A DNA stretch of 64,000 bases, from positions 57,370,074 to 57,434,073 of the forward strand of contig OX104113.1 in assembly GCA_944474755.1 (NCBI GenBank), read 5' to 3'. Made by a program: the position numbers and the translations under genes. The notes beneath the pieces were generated by a model, which ran no database searches, was not told where the DNA came from, and saw only the letters and a list, made by a program, of their open reading frames with translations. This document shows positions 30,801 to 42,372 of the stretch, piece by piece (position 1 is the stretch's first letter; each line of letters begins with the position of its first letter). The stretch is from Limnoperna fortunei (taxonomy: Eukaryota; Mollusca; Bivalvia; Mytilida; Modiolidae).

Positions 30801-32412
30801 GCAATAAACTGTACAAAACTCAATAAAGAACCAGTCAATAAACTGTACAAACCTGAATAAAGAACCAGTCAATAAACATCCAAAACTGAATAAAGAACCA
30901 GTCAATAAACTGTACAAAACTGAATAAAGAACCAGTCAATAAACTGAACAAAACTGAATAAAGAACCAGTGAATAAACTGTACAAAACTGAATAAAGAAC
31001 CAGTCAATAAACTGTACAAAACTAAAAAAAGAAACAGTCAATAAACTGTGCAAAACTCAATAAAGAACCAGTCAATAAACTGTACAAAACTGAACAAAGA
31101 ACCAGTCAATAAACTGTACAAAACGCAATAAAGAAACAGTCAATAAACTGTACAAAACTGAATAAAGAACCAGTCAATAAACTGAACAAAACTCAATAAA
31201 GAACCAGTCAATAAATTGTACACAAACTCAATAAAGATACAGTCAATAAACTGTACAAAACTGAAAAAAGAACCAGGCAATAAACTGTACAAAACTCAAT
31301 AAAGAACCAGTCAATAAACTGTACAAACCTGAATAAAGAACCAGTCAATAAACATACAAAACTGAATAAAGAACCAGTCAATAAACTGTACAAAACTAAA
31401 TAAAGAACCAGTCAATAATATGTACAAAACTCAAAAAAGAACCAGTCAATAAACTGTACAAAACTGAATAAAGAACCAGTCAATAAACTGTACAAAACTC
31501 AATAAAGAGCCAGTCAATAAACATTACAAAACTCAATAAAGAACCAGTCAATAAATTCTACAAATCTCAATAAAGAACCAGTCAATAAACATTACAAAAT
31601 TGAAAAAAGAAACAGCCAATAAACTGTACAAAACTCAATAAAGAACCAGTCAATAAACTGTACAAAACTCAATAAAGAAAGAGTCAATAAACTGTACGAA
31701 ACTCAATAAAGAACCAGTCAATAAACTGTACAAAACTGAACAAAGAACCAGTCAATAAACTGTACAAAACTCAATAAAGTAACGGTCAATAAACTGTACG
31801 AAACCGAATAAAGAAACAGTCAATAAACTGTACAAAACTGAATAAAGAAACAGTCAATAACCTGTACAAAACTAAATAAAGAACCAGTCAATAAACTGTA
31901 CAAAACTGCACAAAGAACCAGTCAATAAACTGTACAAAACTGAATAAAGAACCAGTCAATAAACTGTACAAAACTGAATAAAGAACCAGTCAATAAACTG
32001 TACAAAACTAAATAAAGAAACAGTCAATAAACTGTACAAAACACAATAAAGAACCAGTCAATAAACTGTACAAAACTGAACAAAGAACCAGTCAATAAAC
32101 TGTACAAAACGCAATAAAGAAACAGTCAATAAACTGTACAAGACTGAATAAAGAACCAGTCAATAAACTGAACAAAATTCAATAAAGAACAAGTCAATAA
32201 ATTGTACACAAACTCAATAAAGAAACAGTCAATAAAATGTACAAAACTGAAAAAAGAACCAGGCAACAAACTGTACAAAACTCAATAAAGAACCAGTCAA
32301 GAAACTGTACAAACCTGAATAAAGAACCAGTCAATAAACATCCAAAACTGAATAAAGAACCAGTCAATAAACCGTACAAAACTGAATAAAGAACCAGTCA
32401 ATAAACTGTACA
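27900..32412 (+). repeat. Second higher-order repeat (~1.46-1.53 kb) of the 34-bp satellite
   Basis: A monomer series with distinctive variants recurs at intervals of about 1,530, 1,496 and 1,462 bp, each close to a whole number of 34-bp units (45, 44 and 43). The variants include GGCAATAAAC, CAAACCTGAATAAAG, a shortened AACATACAAAAC and AACATCCAAAAC. About three copies are present. This organisation differs from the 4.3-kb repeat at the left, so the two ends of the array have separate amplification histories. Confidence 0.75.
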
Positions 32413-32745
32413 TACAAGAAAAATTAGCACCACGGAAGAGCTCATCAACTCCATTGCCCTTTTATGTGATATAATTGCTTCAAGGGTCTTCTAACGTACA
32501 TGTGACCCTGACGATTCAAACGAGATCTATTTGAAGGTAATCGGTGCTGTCGTTGAGAAGTTTGATCAAAGTTAATACAGGCCTTCTGTAGTAATATACA
32601 TACAAGAAAAATTGGCACCACGGAAGAGGTCCTCAACTCCATTGCCCTTTTATGTGAAATGAATAGAAAAATAATTGCTTCTAGGGTCTTCCTACGTACA
32701 TGTGACTCTGACGATTCAAACGAGACCCATTGGAAGGTAATCGGT

Positions 32746-34132
32746 AATCAAAATTGTGCAAGAAATTGAATATTTATATTTATATTTCATCAGTTTTAGA
32801 ATTCACTGTTGTAAATGCCTGTTATAAGTTCCGGCATTTTTCTTTTAAACGACAAAATAATGCACATTTAATTGTGTGTATCTGCTATCCTGAGAATGGA
32901 ATAAATAAATGATTTTCTACAAAACTAATTGGTTGTTTAACAACTTGTTATGCATGCTAATGATGTTAAATTTGTTGGATCCATTTTTTTTATCTTCTTG
33001 TTTTGGTTCCGCAAATGTATAATACATTGTCTGTCGTAAAATCTCAAACTAACTGAAGAAGGTAGCGCAACACCATTGCGAGTATCCACTCTGTACCTTA
33101 TACGGAAGAAGTAAACAATTTCATTGCAAGTCGCAACGTATGAACATTTCTGTATTACACATGGGATTACATATCCGATAAACTCACCAAACATGATCTT
33201 AATGGCTTATTTTCATTCCTCGTCTCTCTGACTGTCTTCAATTTCCTCACCATGACGCAAAAAAGCATTCGTCGTCGCAAGTTTGTCGTCCTAGATTTTG
33301 ACTCGAAAGTCACCGAAGAAATTGAATAATTAGACGGGTTAGAAAATGTTAATTTTCCGGATTATTACTAATTTGATTAAATTTGGTTTTTTACTTTGTA
33401 ACCCGTTGTTTTATAGTTTATACAAATTGTTAATTTAATAACAGGTGCGCGAACAAGTTCACATTATTTTTGTAAATCGTACTCTGTGCGCACGCGTACG
33501 CAAAAATCGTTCTTTCCAACGTTCCGACCATTCAGTTTAATTATCATAACTTTTGATATAGGTTATCAATTTTTTTCATCTTTGCAGTTTTGTAAAGTAT
33601 AAATTCCGCAGAGTTATCTTGCCAATTTAGTTTTCCCTATTTGGACCTGCGTCTGGTATAATTTTTCACATTACTAAAATTACAATGAAAATTTGCTCGA
33701 TGTCTATGTCCGAAAGTCTTCTTGCCGCAATTCCCAAAAGATTTCTACAACTGTATTGAACTCTGGATATTGTTTTTGATATCAATGGATTGACAAAGCT
33801 ATAGCCAAAATATTTACTAAATTGCATGGCAATTAAATGTCGACTACGGGAGTAATTAAAGTTTAATTGCAACGTTTGGTTTTACGAATTTTACCGTAAC
33901 GCTGGCGAAAAATTCAGGTAGCATTCGTCGTGTTCGAATTAAAACTATGGACAAACCACACAACAAATAAATAATCTTTTTACATAAATAGAAAGCTGAG
34001 ATTCAGAGCTTTTATTTGATACCTTGTTTATACCCGTGGCATTAAAAACGTCCATTTTATTTGGGTTACAGCTGACGTTGCAGCCAGAAAAACGCTTCAC
34101 CGGTACCTGGTGCCGGTGTGAAAGGGAAGGGG
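32746..34132. repeat. 1.39-kb segment inside the 200-bp array, copy 1
   Basis: A unique-looking sequence interrupts a 200-bp unit. It begins after TAATCGGT and ends before TTAATACAGG, replacing about 26 bp of the unit. It is nearly identical to 36,143-37,530. A minus-strand open frame of 85 codons (32,937-33,194) is conserved between the copies at its start but ends differently, and it resembles no family I know. Near the right end are palindromic bases (CACCGGTACCTGGTGCCGGTG region, 34,098-34,120). No terminal inverted repeats or target-site duplication are evident. Confidence 0.85.
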
Positions 34133-36142
34133 TTAATACAGGACTTCTGTAGTAATATACATACAAGAAAAATTAGCACCACGGAATAGGTCCTCAACTC
34201 CATTGCCCTTTTATGTGAAATGAATAGAAAAATATTTGCTTCTAGGGTCTTCTTACGTACATGTGACCCTGACGATTCAAACGAGACCCATTGGAAGGTA
34301 ATCGGTGCTGTCGTTGAGAAGTTTGATCAAAGTTAATACAGGCCTTCTGTAGTAATATACATACAAGGAAAATTAGCACCACGGAAGAGGTCATCAACTC
34401 CATTGCCCTTTTATGTGAAATGAATAAAAATATAATTGCTTCTAGGGTCTCCTAACGTACATGTGACCCTGACGATTCAAACGAGACCCATTGGAAGGTA
34501 ATCGGTCATGGCGTTGAGAAGTTTGATCAAAGTTAATACAGGATTTCTGTAGTACTATACATACAAGAAAAATTAGCACCACGGAAGAGGTCATCAACTC
34601 CATTGCCCTTTTATGTGAAATGAATAAAAATATAATTGCTTCTAGGGTCTTCTAACGTACATGGGATCTTGACGATTCAAACGAGACCCATTGGAAGGTC
34701 TTTCACATAAAAGGGCAATGGAGTGCTGTCGTTGAGAAGTTTGATCAAAGTTAATGCAGGCCTTCTGTAGTAATATACATACAAGAAAAATTAGCACCTC
34801 GGAAGAGGTCCTCAACTCCATTGCCCTTTTATGTGAAATGAATAGAAAAATAATTGCTTTTATGGTCTTCTAACGTACATGTGACCCTGACGATTCAAAC
34901 GAGACCCATTGGAAGGTAATCGGTGCTGTCGTTGAGAAGTTTGGTCAAAGTTAATGCAGGCCTTCTGTAGTAATATACATACAAGAAAAATTGGAACCAC
35001 GGAAGAGGTCCTCAACTCCATGGCCCTTTTATTTAAAATGAATAAAAAAATAATTGCTTCTAGGGTCTTCTAAAGTACATGTGACCATGACGATTCAAAC
35101 GAGACCCATTGGAAGGTAATCGGTGCTTTCGTTGAGAAGTTTGATCAAAGTTAATGCAGGCCTTCTGTAGTAATATACATACAAGAAAAATTAGCACCAC
35201 GGAAGAGGTCCTCAACTCCATTGCCCTTTAATGTGAAATGAATAGAAATATAATTGCTTCTAGGGTCTTCTAACGTACATGTGACCCTGACGATTCAAAC
35301 GAGACCCATTGGAAGGTAATCGGTCCTGGTGTTGAGAAGTTTGATCAAAGTTAATACAGGATTTCTGTAGTACTATACATACAAGAAAAATTAGCACCAC
35401 GGAAGAGGTCATCAACTCCATTGCCCTTTTATGTGAAATGTATAGAAATATAATTGCTTCTAGGGTCTCCTAACGTACATGTGACCCTGACGATTCAAAC
35501 GAGACCCATTGGAAGGTAATCGGTCATGGCGTTGAGAAGTTTGATCAAAGTTAATACAGGATTTCTGTAGTACTATACATACAAGAAAAATTAGCACCAC
35601 GGAAGAGGTCATCAACTCCATTGCCCTTTTATGTGAAATGAATAAAAATATAATTGCTTCTAGGGTCTTCTAACGTACATGGGATCTTGACGATTCAAAC
35701 GAGACCCATTGGAAGGTCTTTCACATAAAAGGGCAATGGAGTGCTGTCGTTGAGAAGTTTGATCAAAGTTAATGCAGGCCTTCTGTAGTAATATACATAC
35801 AAGAAAAATTAGCACCTCGGAAGAGGTCCTCAACTCCATTGCCCTTTTATGTGAAATGAATAGAAAAATAATTGCTTCTATGGTCTTCTAACGTACATGT
35901 GACCCTGACGATTCAAACGAGACCCATTGGAAGGTAATCTGTGCTGTCGTTGAGAAGTTTGATCAAAGTTAATACAGGCCTTCTGTAGTAATATACATAC
36001 AAGAAAAATTGGCACCACGGAAGAGGTCCTCAACTCCACTGCCCTTTTATGTGAAATGAATAGAAAAATAATTGCTTCTAGGGTCTTCTAACGTACATGT
36101 GACTCTGACGATTCAAACGAGACCCATTGGAAGGTAATCGGT

Positions 36143-37530
36143 AATCAAAATTGTACAAGAAATTGAATATTTATATTTATATTTCATCAGTTTTAGAATT
36201 CACTGTTGTAAATGCCTGTTATAAGTTCCGGCATTTTTCTTTTAAACGACAAAATAATGCACATTTAATTGTGTGTATCTGCTATCCTGAGAATTTAATA
36301 AATAAATAATTTTCTACAAAACTAATTGGTTGTTTAACAACTTGTTATGCATGCTAATGATGTTAAATTTGTTGGATCGATTTTTTTTTTATTTTCTTGT
36401 TTTGGTTCCGCAAATGTATAATACATTGCCTGTCGTAAAATCTCAAACTAACTGAAGAAGGTAACGCAACACCATTGCGAGTATCCACTCTGTACCTTAT
36501 ACGGAAGAAGTAAACAATTTCATTGCAAGTCGCAACGTATGAACATTTCTGTATTACACATGGGATTACATATCCGATAAACTCACCAAACATGATCTTA
36601 ATGGCTTATTTTCATCCCTCGTCTCTCTGACTGTCTTCAATTTCCTCACCATGATGCAAAAAGCATTCGTCGTCGCAAGTTTGTCGTCCTAGATTTTGAC
36701 TCGAAAGTCACCGAAGAAATTGAATAATTAGACGGGTTAGAAAATGTTAATTTTCCGGATTATTACTAATTTGATTAAATTTGGTTTTTTACTTTGTAAC
36801 CCGTTGATTTATAGTTTATACAAATTGTTAATTTAATAACAGGTGCGCGAACAAGTTCACATTATTTTTGTAAATCGTACTCTGTGCGCACGCGTACGCA
36901 AAAATCGTTCTTTCCAACGTTCCGACCATTCAGTTTAATTATCATAACTTTTGATATAGGTTATCAAATTTTTTTATCTTTGCAGTTTTGTAAAGTATAA
37001 ATTCCGCAGAGTTATCTTGCCAATTTAGTTTTCCCTATTTGGACCTGCGTCTGGTATAATTTTTCACATTACTAAAATTACAATGAAAATTTGCTCGATG
37101 TCTATGTCCGAAAGTCTTCTTGCCGCAATTCCCAAAAGATTTCTACAACTGTATTGAACTCTGGATATTGTTTTTGATATCAATGGATTGACAAAGCTAT
37201 AGCCAAAATATTTACTAAATTACATGGCAATTAAATGTCGACTACGGGAGTAATTAAAGTTTAATTGCAACGTTTGGTTTTGCGAATTTTACCGTAACGC
37301 TGGCGAAAAATTCAGGTAGCATTCGTCGTGTTCTAATTAAAACTATGGACAAACCACACAACAAATAAATAATCTTTTTACATAAATAGAAAGCTGAGAT
37401 TCAGAGCTTTTATTTGATACCTTGTTTATACACGTGGCATAAAAAACGTCCATTTTATTTGGGTTACAGCTGACGTTGTAGCCAGAAAAACGCTTCACCG
37501 GTACCTGGTGCCGGTGTGAAAGGGAAGGGG
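36143..37530. repeat. 1.39-kb segment inside the 200-bp array, copy 2
   Basis: Second copy of the segment at 32,746-34,132, in the same orientation and offset by about 3,398 bp. Differences are scattered substitutions and one- or two-base length changes. Both copies sit at the same position of the 200-bp unit. The simplest reading is that segment plus about ten 200-bp units was duplicated as one 3.4-kb block, rather than two independent insertions. Confidence 0.85.
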
Positions 37531-38217
37531 TTAATACAGGACTTCTGTAGTAATATACATACAAGAAAAATTAGCACCACGGAATAGGTCCTCAACTCCA
37601 TTGCCCTTTTATGTGAAATGAATAGAAAAATAATTGCTTCTAGGGTCTTCTAACGTACATGTGACCCTGACGATTCAAACGAGACCCATTGGAAGGTAAT
37701 CGGTGCTGTCGTTGAGAAGTTTGATCAAAGTTAATACAGGCCTTCTGTAGTAATATACATACAAGAAAAATTAGCACCACGGAAGAGGTCCTCAACTCCA
37801 TTGCCCTTTTATGTGAAATGAATAGAAAAATAATTGCTTCTAGGGTCTTCTAACGTACATGTGACCCTGACGATTCAAACGAGACCCATTGGAAGGTAAT
37901 CGGTCCTGGCGTTGAGAAATTTGATCAAAGTTAATACAGGACTTCTATAGTACTATACATACAAGAAAAATTAGCACCACGGAAGAGGTCATCAACTCCA
38001 TTGCCCTTTTATGTGAAATGAATAAAAATATAATTGCTTCTAGGGTCTTCTAGCGTACATGTGACCATGACGATTCAAACGAGACCCATTGGAAGGTAAT
38101 CGGTCCTGGCGTTGAGAAGTTTGATCAAAGTTAATACAGGCCTTCTGTAGTACGATACATACAAGGAAAATTAGCACCACCGAAGAGGTCATCAACTCCA
38201 TTGCCCTTTTATGTGAA

Positions 38218-38421
38218 ATGAATAGAAATATAACTGCTTCTAGGGTCTTCGAACGTACATGTGACCCTGACGATTCAAACGAGACCCATTGGAAGGTAAT
38301 CGGTGCTGTCGTTGAGAAGTTTAATCAAAGTGAATACAGGCCTTCTGTAGTACTATACATACAAGGAAAATTAGGACCACGGAAGAAGTCATCAACTCCA
38401 TTGCCCTTTTATGTGAAATGA
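38218..38421 (+). other. 200-bp unit with an uninterrupted reading frame
   Basis: Most units, read in this frame, have stops where TTCTAACG and GTTAATAC occur. This unit reads TTCGAACG and GTGAATAC instead, so a 67-codon frame runs across a full unit. The translation is hydrophilic and protein-like (RTCDPDDSNETHWKV, later GPRKKSSTPLPFYVK) but matches no family I recognise. The array may have grown from a piece of coding sequence, or the open frame may be chance. It is not called a gene. Confidence 0.35.
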
Positions 38422-38593
38422 ATAGAAATATAATTGCTTCTAGGGTCTCCTAACGTACATGTGACCCTGACGATTCAGACGAGACCCATTGGAAGGTAAT
38501 CGGTCATGGCGTTGAGAAGTTTGATCAAAGTTAATACAGGATTTCTACCAGACAGTCATGTACTAGTCATCAGCAACCTATACACCAAATATT

Positions 38594-39081
38594 GTTGAAG
38601 AAATTTTTGGGATTACGGAAAGGTATCGAAATATATGGTACTCTGTATTTGGGAGAATTTTAAACATCTAAACGCCGAACCTGTTTATTTTTTCATTACC
38701 GAGGAGCAAAGTAGTGTCCTAAAGGAAAATTGCAGACAAACAGAAGACTGTGCCAATCCTCGTTTTATTACAAAATGAATTTTTGCATGACTATCGAGAA
38801 TAGGTTACTATTGAGAACAGGTTAAGGCACGATACCATAAGTTGAAGAAATTTTTGGGATTACGGAAAGGTATCGAAATATATGGTACTCTGTATTTGGG
38901 AGAATTTTAAACATCTAAACGCGGAACCTGTTTATTTTTTCATTACCGAGGAGCAAAGTGGTGTCCTAAAAGAAAATTGCCGACAAACAGAAGACTGTGC
39001 GAATTCTCGTTTTATGACAAAATGAATTTTTGCATGACTATCGAGAATAGGTTACTATCGAGAACAAGTTAAGGCACGATA
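38594..39081. repeat. Two-copy 247-bp tandem duplication
   Basis: A sequence starting GTTGAAGAAATTTTTGGG at 38,594 is repeated at 38,841 with a few substitutions. The copies end at GGTTAAGGCACGATA and AGTTAAGGCACGATA. It lies between the end of the 200-bp array and the ZFYVE21-like exon. No coding signal is seen on either strand. Confidence 0.9.
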
Positions 39082-39117
39082 TATTATAGTAGAGCATTAC
39101 ACTGTATATTTTTTAAC

Positions 39118-39237
39118 CTCGTTGTCCGGAATCCAGTGCGGTTCTAAAAGCAGGAAAGGGCTTTCTTCTTCTTCATCTACCGTAACTATCCTAAGACCAC
39201 TTTTTGAGCGAACAAGTTTCTTTTCTGGACTGGCCAT
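39118..39237 (-). CDS. zfyve21: ZFYVE21-like protein, first coding exon (partial gene)
   Basis: A 40-codon minus-strand exon starts at ATG (39,237) and ends at a GT donor (GAG|GTTAAA, 39,117-39,116), phase 0. The translation holds KKLVRSKSGLRIV, an acidic EEEE stretch, SPFLLLEPHWIPDNE. From memory, this matches the N-terminus of ZFYVE21 (ZF21), where the same order leads straight into a FYVE zinc finger; the W-x-P-D motif is the conserved lead-in. ZFYVE21 binds phosphoinositides and acts in focal-adhesion turnover and endosomal signalling. The zinc-binding cysteines would be in exon 2, which should lie at lower coordinates. I find no FYVE-like CxxC...RRHHC pattern between the exon and the satellite. 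The donor is not a strong consensus. The family assignment is fairly secure, but intactness is unknown. Confidence 0.75.
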
Positions 39238-40025
39238 CTTCTTTTTATAGTCGAATAAGAATCTATTTATAGTTGAACACGAGAAAAATCAGACTAAAAA
39301 CAGGACGGTGAAAAACAGGACGGGAATTTTCTATACATAAATGGTCATAAGTTTTGATATAATAAAAATATAAACAAACCTAAAACTGATTATTAAAGAA
39401 GAAAATATATGCTTGGCAATGATATGTAGGTTTTATAAAATAATGACTTTAAGGACAAACATTTTTGACAGGACTGGACTTTTACAAAAGAAAAAGCGAA
39501 AATGTATAGTGTAACCCATCGTAAGAAACCCGTTTGGTCGCGTTAAGTTGCTTTAAAATGAAAGTGGGCACACGTGTAGAAATTTTGCGTTTTTCGGACA
39601 TCAACCATGTTCTTTTTTTAATGGTTTTAACGCCACTTTCAGCAATTTTTCAGCTATCATGTTTTGCATCTAGCAGGCGACGGCGCAAGTGGGAACCCGG
39701 TGCAATTGAGAACCTGGCTGGTTGAGAACCCAAAAGAATGACATTATACCGAAAAGATAACAAACACGTACTAAGTGTTGTTAATTGTTAATTATTACAC
39801 CAAATAACTGGATTTAAATGAATAATATTTTTATGCATTGTAAAATGCATTTAGCTTTTGATCAAAAGTACTGACCAAGTTCATTAAGCTGTCATCCTGT
39901 CACGCATTGAACGTTTATTACTCTCCATTCAACTATAATTTCTATTTCATAATGTTCTATATTAGAACATTTGTTTTATTATGTTTATTTTAATATGAAA
40001 TAAAGGCTTAAATAATTAAATAATT

Positions 40026-40084
<59 letters not shown>
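40026..40084. repeat. (TTTA)n microsatellite
   Basis: About 15 uninterrupted TTTA units, followed by TTTACTTATTT. Confidence 0.97.
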
Positions 40085-42372
40085 CTTATTTCAATGGAAT
40101 ACAAATGAATAGCACATAAGATTCTGGATTATTTCCTTGAATTTATCAAATTTGTATTTTTCTTTCCTGTTTGAATGTTTATTTAACAATAACTATATAT
40201 GCTACTTATTCAAATATCGGGTAATTTGATCCTGGATTTGAAACGCGGGTTTTCATCGTAATAATACTACATGTATCTGGATATACTGTATTATGTTTTC
40301 GGTATTTATTTGTATTTTAGTCAGAACATTCATCCGGTCATTACCATTGACAATGACATGACAAAACACTGAGGTTGATTATTCTAGTGTCACTGTTTAA
40401 AAGGTGTGCTCAACTCCACCCCCCCCCCCAATAAAAACAATAAAACTGGACTATTTGTTATAACTCAAAACATGCTACGAATGACGAAACACACAAACTA
40501 TATATAACACAATTTGTAACCTTGAAAATGACGATAAACTAAAAAAATGTTATTACTTCGGTAAGTTTAAATTGTAAATTAAGTTCAATCCGGAAGAAGG
40601 GGTTGAATTGAAAGAACCATAAAAGGAGTAATCAGTTCGTTGTAATTTTTCAAGAAAAGTTTTTGCGATTTCAATCTACAAATTTCAATCCATCAATTCA
40701 CCATAATGTACGTAAACTTTTATACTAGTGCATTCTCGGTTTTGAAACAATAAAAAAAACTAGAAAAACTTACCGTTAATGATTTATACCTCCGTTTCCC
40801 AATGGCAAGAAAGTCCATGTTTTTGCTATTTGAAAATCTTAAATACCAATCAAATCAAAATGTCAAATGTTACATGGCACTATGTGACAAAGGTTCTGTA
40901 AAAGTTGCATTAAATTTACATACAGTATCGTAGGTGGAGTTGAGAATAAAGGACCGGTTAATTTCCTCAACGTCTTTTTAAAGACTAAAAGATATCAGAA
41001 GCTAGGTCATCTACTTTTACGATACTTTGATGAACGACTTTCTTTTAATAAACAACCCTGTATTTCCCGTAAATCATTCAAATTTGGAAATGAAAAGAAA
41101 CCCCAGAAACAACATCTTTTTAGACTTATTCATCAAATATGACGCAAATGATCATCTATAAAAATCACACACATGTAGTACAGACGAGATTTTTTTTATT
41201 TTAAAATTATAGATTGTCCTCACTTGTCCAGCAATATTCCAGCCTCTCCTGCATACTGTGTATATATTTTTCAATAGAGCATGAAGTAAGTACATAATCT
41301 AAAAGCCAAAAATTGCAATTGCAGAACGTTTTCCCATTTTTTAATTCATTGCATTGTAGTTGTGCTGCGATGATTATGAGATATCACAATTAATGACTAG
41401 TGGTGTACACTGACAGTTATAAAAGCTGGATGGTTTGGCATACCCCGAAACCTGGTTTAACCCTTCATTTTATTTGAATGCTTGTTCCAAGTCAAGACCA
41501 TCGCTTTATTATTTTTTTTTATTAGTTGGCCAGTTTCTTGGACGTTTTTTGTATGGATTGTTTTTTTTTTTTTTTTTTTTTTTTGGACAGATTCCTTTGT
41601 TCGGTATTTTGTAATCTTATACAGTACTTAAGAACACCACAGTGTATTAAGATATCTAGCTTGCCCGGCTTGCGGATACAAGCCTCCAAAACTGTTGTAT
41701 GCATTTTTCGCGATATAATACTACAAACGAGCGCTTTAAATTCACACTACAGCATACTCGTTAAGAGAAGTCTTGGGAGTTAAATTTGGCGTTTTTCCCC
41801 GTTTTCCAAATTTACCCAATCATGAATTTGTGCTAAAACAATTGGTTATTGACTTGTTATCGTGTTGAGTATAGCAGAAATATTGCCCGTTAAAGTTTCA
41901 GTTGTAAAAATGTTCGTAAGACAGCGTAAATATGTTCCGTTAAACTAAATATGAAACATTAACTGGAGTCATTTCATATAATACATTTTATTAGTTGCAC
42001 TCTCTTGTTAAAGATATAACAAATTTAAAAGTAAAAGTGAATATGTGTTTAAATATATGATCTACAACATTGCAGAATAACTTACATGCAATAACATTAT
42101 GCAAAATTAAGTATTTTGCAGAACAAGAACGGATGATTACCAAACAAGGCACCTATCATATAATTATAGTTATGACATATTTATATGTAAAAGGTGTAAT
42201 TATGCATATGTAGTAAACGTAGAAGTGACTGATCCATATCTCTGCCCCCCCCCCCCCCCGGGGCAGATAACATTTGCCCTGCTTTGATGACGTCATACGT
42301 TAACAGATAAGGCCATAGAGTTTTAGTATAGAAAATGTTTTTGGGTTTGAACGCCACTAAAGAGTTTTAATT

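Larger units (their letters stand above)
1..32412 (+). repeat. 34-bp satellite array
   Basis: Continuous tandem array of a 34-bp monomer, running off the left edge. Each plus-strand monomer contains AACCAGTCAATAAAC, then TGTACA, then AAAACTCAATAAAG. Variants differ at a few fixed sites: AACC or AAAC at the start, CTC/CTA/CTG before AATAAA, a 35-bp form with TTGTACACAAAC, a form with AACATTACAAAAC, and a rare form with ACCGGTCAATTAAC. Orientation is constant except at 24,536-27,557. Open frames of 60-94 codons inside the array exist because the T-rich strand has few stops in three frames. Their hydrophobic, 34-residue periodic translations carry no gene signal. No other gene or element is visible inside the array. 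Confidence 0.97.
32413..38546 (+). repeat. 200-bp tandem repeat array
   Basis: Tandem units of 200 bp. The landmark TTAATACAGG falls at 37,531, 37,731, 37,931 and 38,131, with TGAATACAGG at 38,331 and TTAATACAGG again at 38,531. Other constant parts are CTCCATTGCCCTTTTATGTG and CATGTGACCCTGACGATTC. The array is interrupted twice by a 1.39-kb segment. Two units (near 34,700 and 35,718) carry the same 18-bp net insertion, which sets up a secondary repeat of 1,018 bp. The array starts at the satellite junction near 32,412 and ends inside a unit at about 38,546. Confidence 0.93.

Noticed and set aside
1..32412. Many 60-94 codon open frames, mostly minus strand, with hydrophobic periodic translations
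   Set aside because: They recur with the 34-bp monomer and its higher-order units, shift frame every monomer, lack any gene context, and are explained by the low stop density of the T-rich strand.
1..32412. CRISPR-like array (short repeats at regular spacing)
   Set aside because: There are no unique spacers: the whole 34-bp period is the repeat. The surroundings are clearly eukaryotic, with introns and SINEs.
32445..34166. Minus-strand frames of 65-85 codons in the 200-bp array and the 1.39-kb segment
   Set aside because: They straddle repeat units or end differently between near-identical copies. There are no splice sites or recognisable motifs.
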